From: JBOFCO01 sp051646105
GTDB taxonomy: Bacteria; Pseudomonadota; Alphaproteobacteria; Rhodobacterales; Rhodobacteraceae
Assembly: GCA_051646105.1 (NCBI GenBank)
Contig: JBOFCO010000187.1
Location: 1-55,995 of the forward strand
Direction: 5' to 3'
Length of the DNA: 55,995 nucleotides
The notes below the pieces were generated by a model. It was not told the origin of the DNA and did no database searches. It saw only the letters and a program-made list of their open reading frames with translations. This document shows positions 16,779 to 25,664 of this stretch, one piece after another. Made by a program: the position numbers and the translations under genes. Position 1 is the first letter of the stretch. Each line of letters starts with the position of its first letter.

Positions 16779-17342
16779 TTACTGACCCAGCCCCAACTGA
16801 TCCATATAGGTCTGGTTGTCCCAGAACAGATATTCGGCATCCATCTTGCCGTCGACCCAGTGGCCGACCGTCGCCATGGTGATCTTGAACGCCTTGCCCG
16901 TCGGCGGGATTTCGGTGCCGTCGGCAAGCTTCATCGGTAGGGTGAAGGTGCCTTCCATCACGCCGATCACACTGGTCCATTCACCATTTGCAATCTTTAC
17001 CGGATGCTCCTGAATGCGGGTGTCAGGGGCAAAGGTGAACATGTACTTCAGATCGTTGATATGCACATCGATGCCCTTGGTCGAATGACCGTCGGGCCAG
17101 TAGACGGTGATGTCATCGGCATGGCTTTCGCCGAGACGATCCCATTTCTGATTGGTGAAAACGTCGAAATCCAGCGTGTCGAAGGTGGCAAGACGTTCCA
17201 GCCCCAGCTTTTCAGCCTCGCGGTATTGCGCAAGGTCGCTGGCGTCATCGGCAAACGACGGGGAGGCAGACAGGAGCGCGACGGAAACTGCGATGGCACC
17301 GGCGCGAAGGGCACCGGAGATGGAATCGAACGAGGTGAACAT
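16779..17342 (-). CDS. Exported SnoaL-like (ester-cyclase / NTF2-fold) protein
   Basis: The 187-residue protein has a Sec signal peptide (residues 1-31, AVSVALLSASPSFA). The mature part contains the polyketide-cyclase-like pattern: YWPDGHSTKGIDVHINDLKYMF (in part), VIGVMEGTFTLPMKLADG, KAFKITMATVGHWVDGKM and YLFWDNQTYMDQLGLGQ at the very end. This fits the SnoaL/ester-cyclase NTF2-like fold. Periplasmic versions are common in proteobacteria and have no assigned substrate. AAAGGACAG precedes the ATG. It is monocistronic, flanked by its own hairpin. Confidence 0.78.
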   Translation of the reverse strand: MFTSFDSISGALRAGAIAVSVALLSASPSFADDASDLAQYREAEKLGLERLATFDTLDFDVFTNQKWDRLGESHADDITVYWPDGHSTKGIDVHINDLKYMFTFAPDTRIQEHPVKIANGEWTSVIGVMEGTFTLPMKLADGTEIPPTGKAFKITMATVGHWVDGKMDAEYLFWDNQTYMDQLGLGQ

Positions 17343-17461
17343 GGTCTGTCCTTTCAGTTCATCGGTGCCACTGTGGCACTGATGAGCTGAAGTTAGGTCA
17401 TGTCGAATTGGGAAATAATCCCGTCCAATAGAAGATAATTGCTTCCTGAATGGAATCTAAA

Positions 17462-18022
17462 TCACTTTTCACCCGGCACGAAAGCTCCGGCCTCGGTCAC
17501 GATCAAGTCAAGCGCCTGGTCCACAGGCTCCACCGGCACCTCTGGCACTTCCTGCATGGAAAAGGCAAAACCGATGGCTGTGACGCGGCCGTTGGCGCGC
17601 AAGCCTTCCAGTGTGCGGTCATAGAAGCCGCCCCCATAGCCAAGACGATAACCGCGCCGGTCAAAGGCCAGCAATGGAACGATCAGAACCTGCGGGACCA
17701 GCCACGCCCCATCCGCCGGAATCTGTGCGCCGAACTCTCCCGGCACCATCTCGGCAAGCGGATTCCATTCCCGAAAGGCCAATGGTTGACCCTTGCCGGT
17801 AATGACGGGCACGCAAACCAGGCCGCGATGCGCCGCCATGGCAGACAGCGGGTCGATTTCAGTGCGCATCGGCATGTAGCCGGACAGGACGCTGCCCGCA
17901 AAAGGGGCCAGCGCTTCGGTCAGATGACGTGCGGCATCACTCTGGCCCGCTGCAAAGGCAAGCTTGCGCCGGGCAAAGGCTGCGGCACGTGCAGCAGCCT
18001 TGGTTTCCGCAATGCCGGTCAC
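17462..18022 (-). CDS. ygfA: 5-formyltetrahydrofolate cyclo-ligase
   Basis: ATP-dependent enzyme returning 5-formyl-THF to 5,10-methenyl-THF, 186 residues. The family motif RRGYRLGYGGGFYDRTLE occurs at about residues 120-137, preceded by the IVPLLAFD strand. It begins with GTG at 18022, overlapping the mgtE stop as GTGA; this start gives the family length. In enterics the gene is next to 6S RNA; no 6S-like structure was found here. Coupling with mgtE is positional only. Confidence 0.93.
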   Translation of the reverse strand: MTGIAETKAAARAAAFARRKLAFAAGQSDAARHLTEALAPFAGSVLSGYMPMRTEIDPLSAMAAHRGLVCVPVITGKGQPLAFREWNPLAEMVPGEFGAQIPADGAWLVPQVLIVPLLAFDRRGYRLGYGGGFYDRTLEGLRANGRVTAIGFAFSMQEVPEVPVEPVDQALDLIVTEAGAFVPGEK

Positions 18023-19404
18023 AGCAGCACCACCGTTGCCAGCCCCAGAAAGGCGAAAAACCCGACGACATCGGTCATCGTCATCACGAAGGTGCCCGAA
18101 GCCAGCGCCGGATCAAGATCGAACCGGTCAAGCGTCAGCGGCACAAGAATCCCCGCCAGCGCCGCCACCAGCAGGTTGATGACCAGCGCCATGGCGATGA
18201 CACCGCCCAGAAGCGGGGAACCAAATGCCAGGACACCAACCCCGGCCATGATCGCGGCAAAGAGAACACCGTTGATCAGCCCCACCGCAGCCTCGCGCAG
18301 GACCACCCGGCGTGCATTGGCGCGGGTCAGGTCCTTGGTCGCCAGCGCCCGCACCGCCACCGCCAGCGACTGTGTTCCCGCGATCCCGCCCATGGATGCG
18401 ACGATCGGCATCAGCGCCGCCAGCGCCACCACCGCCTCGATCGTACCCGAGAACTGCGAGATCACCCACGCCGCGATATTGGCGGTGACCAGATTGACCG
18501 CCAGCCAGGGCGTGCGCTGGCGCAACGTCGCAAGGACACCATCGGAAATCGCGCTTTCCTCGCCCACACCGGCCAGAAGCAGCACGTCTTCCTCATGTTC
18601 CTCGTCCAGAACCGCCATGGCGTCATCAATGGTGATCACGCCCACCAGCCGATCATCCTCATCCACCACAGGTGCGGAAATCAGGTGATACTGGTTGAAG
18701 GCATAGGCCACATCGCCTTCTTCCTGCATCACGGAAATGGTGCGGAAACTGTCCTCGGTGATGTCGGTCAGTTTCACATCCCGTCGCGACGACAGCAGCT
18801 TGCCCAGCGTGACATAGCCGACAGGACGGTGGCGGGGATCGACAAGGATCACATGATAGAACTGGTCAGGCAACCATTCGGCGGTGCGCAGAAAATCGAT
18901 GGCCTGTCCGACCGTCCAGAACGAAGGCGCCGTCACCACCTCGCGCTGCATCAGGCGACCGGCGGAGTATTCGGGATAGGTCAGCGACTGTTCGACGGCG
19001 GCGCGGTCTGCGTCCTCCAACGCGTCAAGGATGATTTCCTGCTGCGGCGCCTCCAGATCCTCGATCAGATCGACCACATCGTCGGAATCGAGTTCCCGCA
19101 CCGCTTCGGCAAGGACCTCGCGCGGCAGATACTCGATCACCTCTTCCCGGATCGATTCGTCGAGTTCGGAAAGAACGTCGCCGTCGATGCCCCCAGGCCA
19201 CAGCCGAAGCACGGCACGGCGATCGGCGGGGCCGATCTGTTCCAGAAGGTCGGCGATGTCGGCGGCGTGCAGCGGTTCTGACAGGGCAGCAAGCGCTTCG
19301 GCATCGGCGGCTTCCGCCGCCTTCAGGATGGCCGTGACCGTGCCTTCGTCGAGGGTGTAGTCCTCCTCGGCGCGATCCGGTTCCTGTGCCGCCTGCTCGA
19401 CCAT
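18019..19404 (-). CDS. mgtE: Magnesium transporter MgtE
   Basis: Mg2+ channel/transporter, 461 residues. The acidic N-domain of helical repeats (about 25-140; LHAADIADLLEQIG) is followed by two CBS domains (about 145-270; MQREVVTAPSFWTVGQA and YHLISAPVVDEDDRLVG, in part) that sense cytoplasmic Mg2+. The C-terminal five-TM pore contains MPIVASMGGIAGTQSLAVAVRAL and the VMTMTDVVGFFAFLGLA helix with the conserved Asp. The gene overlaps the formyl-THF cyclo-ligase and is divergent from guaD. Confidence 0.95.
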   Translation of the reverse strand: MVEQAAQEPDRAEEDYTLDEGTVTAILKAAEAADAEALAALSEPLHAADIADLLEQIGPADRRAVLRLWPGGIDGDVLSELDESIREEVIEYLPREVLAEAVRELDSDDVVDLIEDLEAPQQEIILDALEDADRAAVEQSLTYPEYSAGRLMQREVVTAPSFWTVGQAIDFLRTAEWLPDQFYHVILVDPRHRPVGYVTLGKLLSSRRDVKLTDITEDSFRTISVMQEEGDVAYAFNQYHLISAPVVDEDDRLVGVITIDDAMAVLDEEHEEDVLLLAGVGEESAISDGVLATLRQRTPWLAVNLVTANIAAWVISQFSGTIEAVVALAALMPIVASMGGIAGTQSLAVAVRALATKDLTRANARRVVLREAAVGLINGVLFAAIMAGVGVLAFGSPLLGGVIAMALVINLLVAALAGILVPLTLDRFDLDPALASGTFVMTMTDVVGFFAFLGLATVVLL

Positions 19405-19524
19405 GCCACCCCCTGCCGTTCCGGGCGAACCCTACAGGACCATGGCGCGGGGCGACAGGGGCATTTCGTCTTTTCCGCCAGCGGCTTCCCTTCTATCCTG
19501 CCCCCGCAAGACCGGAGTTCCACA

Positions 19525-20814
19525 ATGGCGCGAAGCACACTTCTATTGGGCCAGACGCTAGCCTTTCATGCCGATCCCTTTGCCGAGGGGCCAGGGGCCG
19601 CGCGGCATGATTCACGTGGCGGCGTGCTGATTGAAAAAGGTAAGATCGAGGCTGTCGGCGACGGTGCAACGCTTCGCGCGGCCAATCCGGATGCGGTGGT
19701 GGTAGATCACGGCAATGCCCTGATTTCCGCTGGGTTCATAGATGCGCATGTGCATTACCCGCAGACCGCGATCATCGCATCCTGGGGCAAACGGCTGATC
19801 GACTGGCTGAACAGCTATACCTTCCCCGAGGAGATGCGGTTCGGCAATCCGGCCTATGCCGAAACGATTGCCAATCGGTATCTCGATCTGGCGCTTGCGC
19901 AGGGCACGACGACGATGTGCAGCTACGCGACGATCCACCCTGAAAGCGTCGATGCCTTTTTCCACGCCGCCCGTGCCCGCGGTCTGCGCGCGTTTGCGGG
20001 GAAAACCTGCATGGATCGCAACGCGCCGGACGGGCTACGCGACACACCGCAAAGTGCCTATGACGACAGCAAGCGCCTGCTTGAAAAGTGGCACGGGATT
20101 GATCGCCTCTCCTATGTGATCACCCCGCGCTTTTCGCCAACCTCGACGCCCGAACAGCTTGCGGCACTGGGCGCACTGTGGCGCGAACATCCCGGTTGCC
20201 TGATGCAAACCCATCTGAGCGAACAGACGGATGAGGTGAAATGGGCAAGTGACCTTTTCCCGCAGTCCCGCGACTATCTGGACACCTATGAAACGCATGG
20301 CCTGCTGGGCGAAGGTGCGGTTTTCGGCCATGCCATCCACCTGACAGCCCGCGAACGCGGCCGACTTAGGGAAACCGGTGCGGCGCTGGTGCATTGTCCG
20401 ACATCGAACACCTTCATCGGGTCGGGCCTGTTCGATATGGCCGGGCTAAAGGCCGAAGGCCAGCGCATCGGGCTGGCCACGGATACCGGCGGCGGGTCGT
20501 CTTTTTCCATGCTGCGCACCATGGCAGCGGCCTATGAGGTTGCGCAACTGCGCGGGACGGCGCTTCATCCGGCGCAGTTGTGGTGGCTGGCAACCATGGG
20601 CAGCGCGCAGGCCCTGCGTGCGGGCGACCGGATCGGCAATCTTGCACCGGGGATGGAGGCAGACCTTGTGGTGATCGATCTTGCATCCACCCCCGCCATT
20701 TCCCAGAGGGCAGCCCAGGCGGATGACATCTGGGAGGCGATCTTTCCCACGATCATGATGGGCGATGACCGCGCGGTAAAAGCGGTCTGGGTGGCCGGGG
20801 AACGCAAAAGCTGA
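19525..20814 (+). CDS. guaD: Guanine deaminase
   Basis: Zinc amidohydrolase converting guanine to xanthine, 429 residues. Metal and catalytic motifs appear in order: GFIDAHVHYPQ (HxH), MQTHLSEQTDEV, FGHAIHLT and GLATDTGGGSSFS. The conserved PRFSPTSTPEQL and GKTCMDRNAP segments are specific for GuaD within the family. The GGAG-type site CCGGAGTTCCACA precedes the ATG. No purine-catabolism partners (xanthine dehydrogenase, uricase) are in view, so it may be a stand-alone salvage or nitrogen gene. Confidence 0.93.
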   Translation: MARSTLLLGQTLAFHADPFAEGPGAARHDSRGGVLIEKGKIEAVGDGATLRAANPDAVVVDHGNALISAGFIDAHVHYPQTAIIASWGKRLIDWLNSYTFPEEMRFGNPAYAETIANRYLDLALAQGTTTMCSYATIHPESVDAFFHAARARGLRAFAGKTCMDRNAPDGLRDTPQSAYDDSKRLLEKWHGIDRLSYVITPRFSPTSTPEQLAALGALWREHPGCLMQTHLSEQTDEVKWASDLFPQSRDYLDTYETHGLLGEGAVFGHAIHLTARERGRLRETGAALVHCPTSNTFIGSGLFDMAGLKAEGQRIGLATDTGGGSSFSMLRTMAAAYEVAQLRGTALHPAQLWWLATMGSAQALRAGDRIGNLAPGMEADLVVIDLASTPAISQRAAQADDIWEAIFPTIMMGDDRAVKAVWVAGERKS

Positions 20815-20887
20815 ACGCTGCGTTTCACGGGTTGCGCACGACTTTTCATCCGATAGGTTTGCAGTCGCCAACGGAAAAGGGCCTGCC

Positions 20888-22177
20888 ATGTCTTCATTCT
20901 TTGCCCGGATCGTCGCCATGATCGGCGCAGCCATGATCCTGAAACGTCGCTGGGGGGCCAATGTCAGCACACCCGCCGTGGGTCAGACGCCTGCAATCCC
21001 GACGGCAAAACCGCAGGGTATCCCGACGCTGAAGATGCCAACGGCAAAAGGCTGGTCCGCCGGACAGACGCCAGTGGCCGCCGCAGGGTTGAAAGTGAAT
21101 GCCTTTGCCACGGGGCTGAAACATCCGCGGTGGCTGCATGTTCTGCCCAACGGCGATGTGCTGACGGCCGAGGCACTGTCGGAACCCGGCGGCATCAAAT
21201 CGGCCTTTGACTATGCCATGCAAGCCACGATGAAACGTGCTGCCGCCCTGGGCAAGAGCCCGAACCGGATCACCCTTCTGCGTGACGCCGACGGCGATGG
21301 CGCTGCCGAGGTGCGGGAAACCTTTCTTTCCGGCCTGAACCAGCCTTTCGGCATGGCGCTGCTGGGACGGGATTTCTATGTCGGCAATACCGATGCGCTG
21401 ATGGTTTTCCCCTATGACGGCGGAACAAGGATAACCGGGCCGGGCCGCAAGCTGGTCGACTTCAAGCCGGGCGGGCACTGGACACGCAGTATCCTTGCCG
21501 CACCGGACGCATCGCGGCTGTATATCGGCGTGGGATCACTGTCCAATATCGGCGATCACGGTTTCGAAGCCGAAGAAGGCCGCGCCGCGATCCATGAACA
21601 TGACATCGCGACCGGCAAGACCCGTATCTTTGCGGGCGGGCTGCGTAATCCGGTCGGGCTGGCCTGGGAACCCGTGACAGGGGCACTGTGGACGGTGGTC
21701 AACGAACGTGACGGGCTGGGCGATGAAACCCCGCCGGATTACCTGACATCGGTGGTGGACGGCGGTTTTTACGGCTGGCCCTATTGCTACTGGGGCCAGA
21801 CGGTCGATGACCGGGTGCCGCAGGATGCAGCACTTGTCGCCAGCGCGCGACGGCCCGACTATGCGCTGGGCGGGCACACGGCCTCGCTTGGTCTGTGCTG
21901 GATGCCGGCTGGCACCCTGCCCGGCTTTCCCGACGGCATGGTGATCGGCCAGCACGGTTCGTGGAACCGCAGCACGCTCAGCGGCTATCGCGTGATCTTC
22001 GTGCCCTTCACGAACGGCAAGCCCTCAGGCCCGCCGCGCGATATCCTGACCGGTTTTCTGGCACCGGATGAAAAACATTCCTACGGGCGCCCGGTCGGCG
22101 TGTGCATCGGTCCGGGTGGATCGCTGCTGGTTGCCGACGATGTTGGCGATGCGATCTGGCGGGTGACGGGGGCTTAG
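20888..22177 (+). CDS. Sorbosone-dehydrogenase-like beta-propeller protein
   Basis: The 429-residue protein has an N-terminal hydrophobic stretch (FFARIVAMIGAAMIL) acting as signal or anchor, a Pro/Thr-rich linker (about 30-65), then a six-bladed propeller of the glucose/sorbosone dehydrogenase family (HPRWLHVLPNGDVLTAE, FLSGLNQPFGMALL, GLRNPVGLAWEPVTGALW, YGWPYCYWG, NRSTLSGYRVIFVPF). Members bind PQQ and Ca2+ in the periplasm and oxidise sugars, but many have no tested substrate. It is 73 bases after guaD on the same strand; no functional link is obvious. Confidence 0.85.
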   Translation: MSSFFARIVAMIGAAMILKRRWGANVSTPAVGQTPAIPTAKPQGIPTLKMPTAKGWSAGQTPVAAAGLKVNAFATGLKHPRWLHVLPNGDVLTAEALSEPGGIKSAFDYAMQATMKRAAALGKSPNRITLLRDADGDGAAEVRETFLSGLNQPFGMALLGRDFYVGNTDALMVFPYDGGTRITGPGRKLVDFKPGGHWTRSILAAPDASRLYIGVGSLSNIGDHGFEAEEGRAAIHEHDIATGKTRIFAGGLRNPVGLAWEPVTGALWTVVNERDGLGDETPPDYLTSVVDGGFYGWPYCYWGQTVDDRVPQDAALVASARRPDYALGGHTASLGLCWMPAGTLPGFPDGMVIGQHGSWNRSTLSGYRVIFVPFTNGKPSGPPRDILTGFLAPDEKHSYGRPVGVCIGPGGSLLVADDVGDAIWRVTGA

Positions 22178-22185
22178 GGCAACCG

Positions 22186-23103
22186 TCAGCAGTTCGGCCA
22201 CAGCGACGTTTCCAGCGGCAGCTCCAGCAGTCCCGCAAGTCTTTGCGCCTGTGAAAGCAGCGCATCCTCTGATCCGTCCACGCTGCCCAGATGCAGTTGG
22301 CCCGGTTGAAGCCCCGCCTTGCCGGTGCGTCGAAATTCGATCGCCAGTGTCGAGCACGCCGGACCTTTGGCACGGCTCAGCCCGTCGTGCCGAACCATGG
22401 TCAGCAAGTCGCGCGGGATCAGGCGGCATTTGCCACCGGCCGCAACCGCGACCAGCAGCGCACCATGCGCGTCAAGGCCGACCCCGACGCGGGCCGGCCC
22501 GAGTTCCGTCGGCCAGTCGTTCAGGGGATGCGCGTCCCAAAGCCCTTCGACGGGCTGGCTTGGGAATGGCACATAGCTGGACAACGCGCGATACTGCCCT
22601 TCGGTCAGTGGTGGGCACCACTGCGGTTCGATTGTCAGGCTACATTCCGTGGCGCTGCCGGGATCGCTGACATGGCGCTGGTTCGGACCGAAATCGCGGT
22701 TCACATGCAGGGGAAACGCCGTGGCTTGCACGGATGTCGACCCGAAGCGCCAGCGCCGGGCGATCGTATTGGAAACCGATGCATCCTCGCCTGCGCCAAG
22801 GTCAGCGCGCATGCGCCTGACGACCGCGCGAAAATTCCAGCCAGCCACCGGCCAGCGACGCAGTTCGGTGGTGAACCTGCGTGGCGGCTTCGACAGGTCA
22901 TCGTCGGGCAGGACCAGAAAGGAAAACCCCCGGCGAAAGCCCGCGGGAAACTGCGGCCCGATGGGCAGCACACATTCAGCCCAGTCCGCGCCACCCCAAC
23001 CCACGGGCTGCACGCCGCAGTCGGCAACCAATTGTTCCCCCGTGCTTCGAAACGGGACTTCCCACCGGTCAAGAACGGACCACAGCGCCTGACGGTCAGG
23101 CAC
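22186..23103 (-). CDS. Unrecognised protein encoded directly after argF
   Basis: The 305-residue soluble protein has no signal peptide or TM helix. It starts with GTG at 23103, only three bases after the argF stop, so it is almost certainly coupled to argF. Visible features are a Trp-rich N-terminal half (DRWEVPFRSTGEQ, GWGGADWAECVLPIGP, VAGWNFRAVVRRMRADLG) and a C-terminal part with FRRTGKAGLQPGQLHLG and a Trp-Pro-Asn-Cys end. I do not recognise a family. It is convergent with the sorbosone-dehydrogenase-like gene, eight bases apart. Position suggests a link to arginine synthesis, but co-transcription is the only evidence. Confidence 0.75.
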   Translation of the reverse strand: MPDRQALWSVLDRWEVPFRSTGEQLVADCGVQPVGWGGADWAECVLPIGPQFPAGFRRGFSFLVLPDDDLSKPPRRFTTELRRWPVAGWNFRAVVRRMRADLGAGEDASVSNTIARRWRFGSTSVQATAFPLHVNRDFGPNQRHVSDPGSATECSLTIEPQWCPPLTEGQYRALSSYVPFPSQPVEGLWDAHPLNDWPTELGPARVGVGLDAHGALLVAVAAGGKCRLIPRDLLTMVRHDGLSRAKGPACSTLAIEFRRTGKAGLQPGQLHLGSVDGSEDALLSQAQRLAGLLELPLETSLWPNC

Positions 23104-23106
23104 CTG

Positions 23107-24033
23107 TCAGACCCCCAGACACCAGCGCATGATTGCCTTTTGCGCGTGAAGCCTGTTTTCTGCTTCGTCAAAGACCACCGAATTCGGCCCGTCCATCACC
23201 TCGCTCGTCACCTCGTCATCGCGGTGGGCGGGCAGGCAGTGCATGAACAGCGCATCGGGTTTCGCCCTGGCCATCAGCGCGGCGTTGACCTGATAGCCCC
23301 GCAACTGGTTGTGGCGGCGCTCGCGGGCGGATTGCGGATCGTGCATCGAAACCCAGGTATCGGTGACCACCAGATCGGCCCCTTCCACCGCAAGGGCCGG
23401 ATCGCGTTCGATGGTGACGCGCGATCCCTTCGCGCGGGCAGCATCCATGAATGCCCGTTCCGGGTCCAGCGGTTCCGGCCCGGTGAATGTAAAGTCGAAC
23501 CCGAGCTGACCCGCAGCATGGATCATCGAGGCGCAGACATTGTTGCCGTCACCGGACCAGACCACCTTTTTCCCGGCGATGGGACCGCGGTGTTCCTCGT
23601 AGGTCATCACATCGGCCATGATCTGGCAGGGATGGGTGCGGTTGGTCAGCCCGTTGATGACGGGGACCGTGGCATATTCCGCCATTTCCAGCAGGGTTGC
23701 TTCCTCGAAGGTGCGGATCATGATCAGATCGACATAGCGGGAAAGAACACGGGCGGTGTCGGCGATGGTTTCGCCATGCCCCAGTTGCAGGTCGGCACCC
23801 GGCAGCACCATCGTCTGCCCGCCCATCTGCCGGACGCCCACATCGAAGGAAACACGGGTCCGGGTCGAGGGCTTTTCAAAGATCAGCGCCACCATGCGAC
23901 CTTTGAGCGGCTGATCCGCGTCCTCGGTGCCGCGCGGCAAACCGTTGCGTGCGGTTTTCATGGCGCGGGCACTGTCGATCATGGCGCGCAGGTCGGCGGT
24001 ATCTGTGGTGTGGATATCAAGGAAACTGTTCAT
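23107..24033 (-). CDS. argF: Ornithine carbamoyltransferase
   Basis: Forms citrulline from ornithine and carbamoyl phosphate in arginine synthesis. The 308 residues contain the carbamoyl-phosphate motif EKPSTRTRVSFDVG (about 50-63), the THPCQIMADVMT block, and FMHCLPAHRDDEV with the catalytic Cys. The ATG at 24033 (MNSFLDIHTTD) is the family start; an upstream in-frame start at 24126 runs through an extragenic hairpin and is rejected. It follows argD by 101 bases holding that hairpin, and is followed after three bases by an unknown gene. Confidence 0.96.
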   Translation of the reverse strand: MNSFLDIHTTDTADLRAMIDSARAMKTARNGLPRGTEDADQPLKGRMVALIFEKPSTRTRVSFDVGVRQMGGQTMVLPGADLQLGHGETIADTARVLSRYVDLIMIRTFEEATLLEMAEYATVPVINGLTNRTHPCQIMADVMTYEEHRGPIAGKKVVWSGDGNNVCASMIHAAGQLGFDFTFTGPEPLDPERAFMDAARAKGSRVTIERDPALAVEGADLVVTDTWVSMHDPQSARERRHNQLRGYQVNAALMARAKPDALFMHCLPAHRDDEVTSEVMDGPNSVVFDEAENRLHAQKAIMRWCLGV

Positions 24034-24061
24034 GTCTGGGCTTTCGGAAAACCGGCGGACC

Positions 24062-24112
24062 GGGGGGCTGTCTGCCCCCCGCACCCCCCGAAGATATTTG
24101 TCGACATAAAAG
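24062..24112. repeat. Rhodobacterales-type extragenic hairpin with GAAGATATTT tail
   Basis: GGGGGGC-TGTCT-GCCCCCC forms a 7-base stem at 24062-24080, followed by GCACCCCCCGAAGATATTTGT and ACATAAAAGG. From memory, near-identical modules (GC hairpin plus CCCCGA[AG]GATATTT and an A-rich end) recur between genes in many Rhodobacterales genomes. Here it sits between argD and argF in the same operon. It may attenuate or stabilise the transcript; no second complete copy was seen in this window. Confidence 0.7.
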
Positions 24113-24134
24113 GTGCCGGGTTGCACATGACGGG

Positions 24135-25316
24135 TCAGGCCGGGCCCGCCACGACAGCGCGCGCCGCGGCATCAATGCGTGTGACCGCTTCGGCGATGTC
24201 CTCGTCGGTCAGGTTCAGGGGGGGCAGCAGCCGGACGACATTGTCGGCGGCGGGGACCAGGATCACCTGTGCATCATAGCCGGCCTTGACCAGTTCGGCG
24301 GGGGCGACGCGGCATTTCAGACCCAGCATCAGCCCCTGACCGCGCACGGCTTCCAGCACATCGGGGTGTGCGGCCACCAATCCTTCGAGCTTTTGGCTGA
24401 ACAATGCACCTTTGCGCCTCACCTCGGCCAGAAAGGTCGGGTCCGAGATCAGCTCAACCACTTTCGCGCCAACGGCACAGCCCAGAGGATTGCCGCCATA
24501 GGTCGAACCATGCGTGCCCGCCACCATGCCGGAGGCCGCACGTTCTGTCGCCAGCACCGCACCCAGGGGAAAGCCGCCGCCGATGCCCTTGGCCACCATC
24601 ATGATGTCGGGCGTGACCCCGACCCATTCGTGGGCGAACAGCCGCCCGGTGCGGCCCATGCCGCACTGCACCTCGTCAAAGATCAGCAGCGCGCCGGTTT
24701 CGTCACAAAGCGCGCGCATCTCGCGCAGCGCGGCATCTGGCCATTGCCGGATTCCGCCTTCGCCCTGGATGGGCTCGACGATCACCGAACAGGTGTTCGG
24801 ACCGATGGCCGCGCGCAGTGCCGCCATGTCGCCGAAGGGAAGGTGGATGAACCCCGGCATTAGCGGGCCGAAACCCTTGACCATCTTTTCCGACCCTGCC
24901 GCAGCAATCGCGGCGGTGGACCGGCCATGAAACGCACCTTCGAAGGCAATGATCTCGATCTTTTCGGGGTGACCGGCATCATAATGGTGTTTGCGGGCCA
25001 TCTTGATCGCCAGTTCGGCGGTCTCGGTCCCGGAATTGGTGAAAAAGACCGTATCGGCAAAGCTGCGGTCCACCAGCAGTGCCGCCAGCCGTTCCTGTTC
25101 TGGAATGCGGTACAGGTTGGACACATGCCAAAGCCGCTGCGCCTGCTCGGTCAGCGTGGCAACCAGTGCCGGATGGGCATGGCCCAGCGCGTTGACGGCA
25201 ATACCCGACCCAAGGTCAAGGAAGCGGCGGCCATCGCTGGCGGTCAGCCAGGCCCCCTCTCCGCTGACAAATTCCAGCGGAGCACGATTATAGGTGGGAA
25301 GAACGGCAGGGATCAT
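24135..25316 (-). CDS. argD: Acetylornithine aminotransferase
   Basis: PLP enzyme of arginine (and often lysine) synthesis, 393 residues. The PLP Lys lies in MMVAKGIGGGFPLGA (about 240-254) with the upstream LLIFDEVQCGMGRTG (cofactor Asp), and VFFTNSGTETAELAIK binds phosphate. The ATG at 25316 (MIPAVLPTYNRAPLEF) is the family N-terminus and has GAGG eight to nine bases upstream; the in-frame start at 25358 is rejected. It heads the argD-argF-unknown run and is divergent from gcrA across a 348-base gap. Confidence 0.95.
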   Translation of the reverse strand: MIPAVLPTYNRAPLEFVSGEGAWLTASDGRRFLDLGSGIAVNALGHAHPALVATLTEQAQRLWHVSNLYRIPEQERLAALLVDRSFADTVFFTNSGTETAELAIKMARKHHYDAGHPEKIEIIAFEGAFHGRSTAAIAAAGSEKMVKGFGPLMPGFIHLPFGDMAALRAAIGPNTCSVIVEPIQGEGGIRQWPDAALREMRALCDETGALLIFDEVQCGMGRTGRLFAHEWVGVTPDIMMVAKGIGGGFPLGAVLATERAASGMVAGTHGSTYGGNPLGCAVGAKVVELISDPTFLAEVRRKGALFSQKLEGLVAAHPDVLEAVRGQGLMLGLKCRVAPAELVKAGYDAQVILVPAADNVVRLLPPLNLTDEDIAEAVTRIDAAARAVVAGPA

Positions 25317-25664
25317 CGGAAAACCTCGGACAGGAAGCCAAGCCGTAACGGCTGGCAAGACGGCATGTCAACTTGGATGGGTCGGAAAACTGCCCTTGTC
25401 GCGGGCGGGACGGAGCCGGGCAGGTCAGGGCACCGCCCTGAGGCATGGCTCAGGAACGTCGGGGACGCGCGACAGGGGCGATCCGCATGGTCATGCTTCT
25501 GCGATAGGTTATTTCCGAAATGAAGGAAAGCCCCGATTTCCCTGTCCCATGGCGCTGATGGCTTGATCTTGGGCGGCGGTGCTTGTATCCCGTGCCGTTG
25601 CGGATAGAATGCGCCCGCTGGCATCGCCACGGCCCCAACCCCTGCCCCGCAACCGGAGTTCGCC
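25317..25664. other. Intergenic region between argD and gcrA
   Basis: This 348-base divergent promoter region holds no gene I can support. Near argD there is an imperfect palindrome (25337-25356, GCC-A-AGCCGT-A-ACGGCT-GGC), which could be an operator or leader hairpin for argD. A TTGATC at 25563 is 17 bases before TATCCC, a weak sigma-70-like pair for gcrA. No tRNA, SRP RNA or 6S RNA signature was found. Confidence 0.5.

Noticed and set aside
17450..19281. Two long overlapping plus-strand frames (412 and 450 codons)
   Set aside because: Antisense to the formyl-THF cyclo-ligase and mgtE genes, which carry clear motifs.
22291..24279. Plus-strand open frame of 662 codons
   Set aside because: It lies antisense to argF and its downstream gene; composition follows the complementary codons of those genes, and it shows no family motif.
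25317..25664. 6S, SRP or RNase P RNA in the argD-gcrA gap
   Set aside because: Some G/C hairpins are present, but the diagnostic conserved cores of these RNAs are absent.
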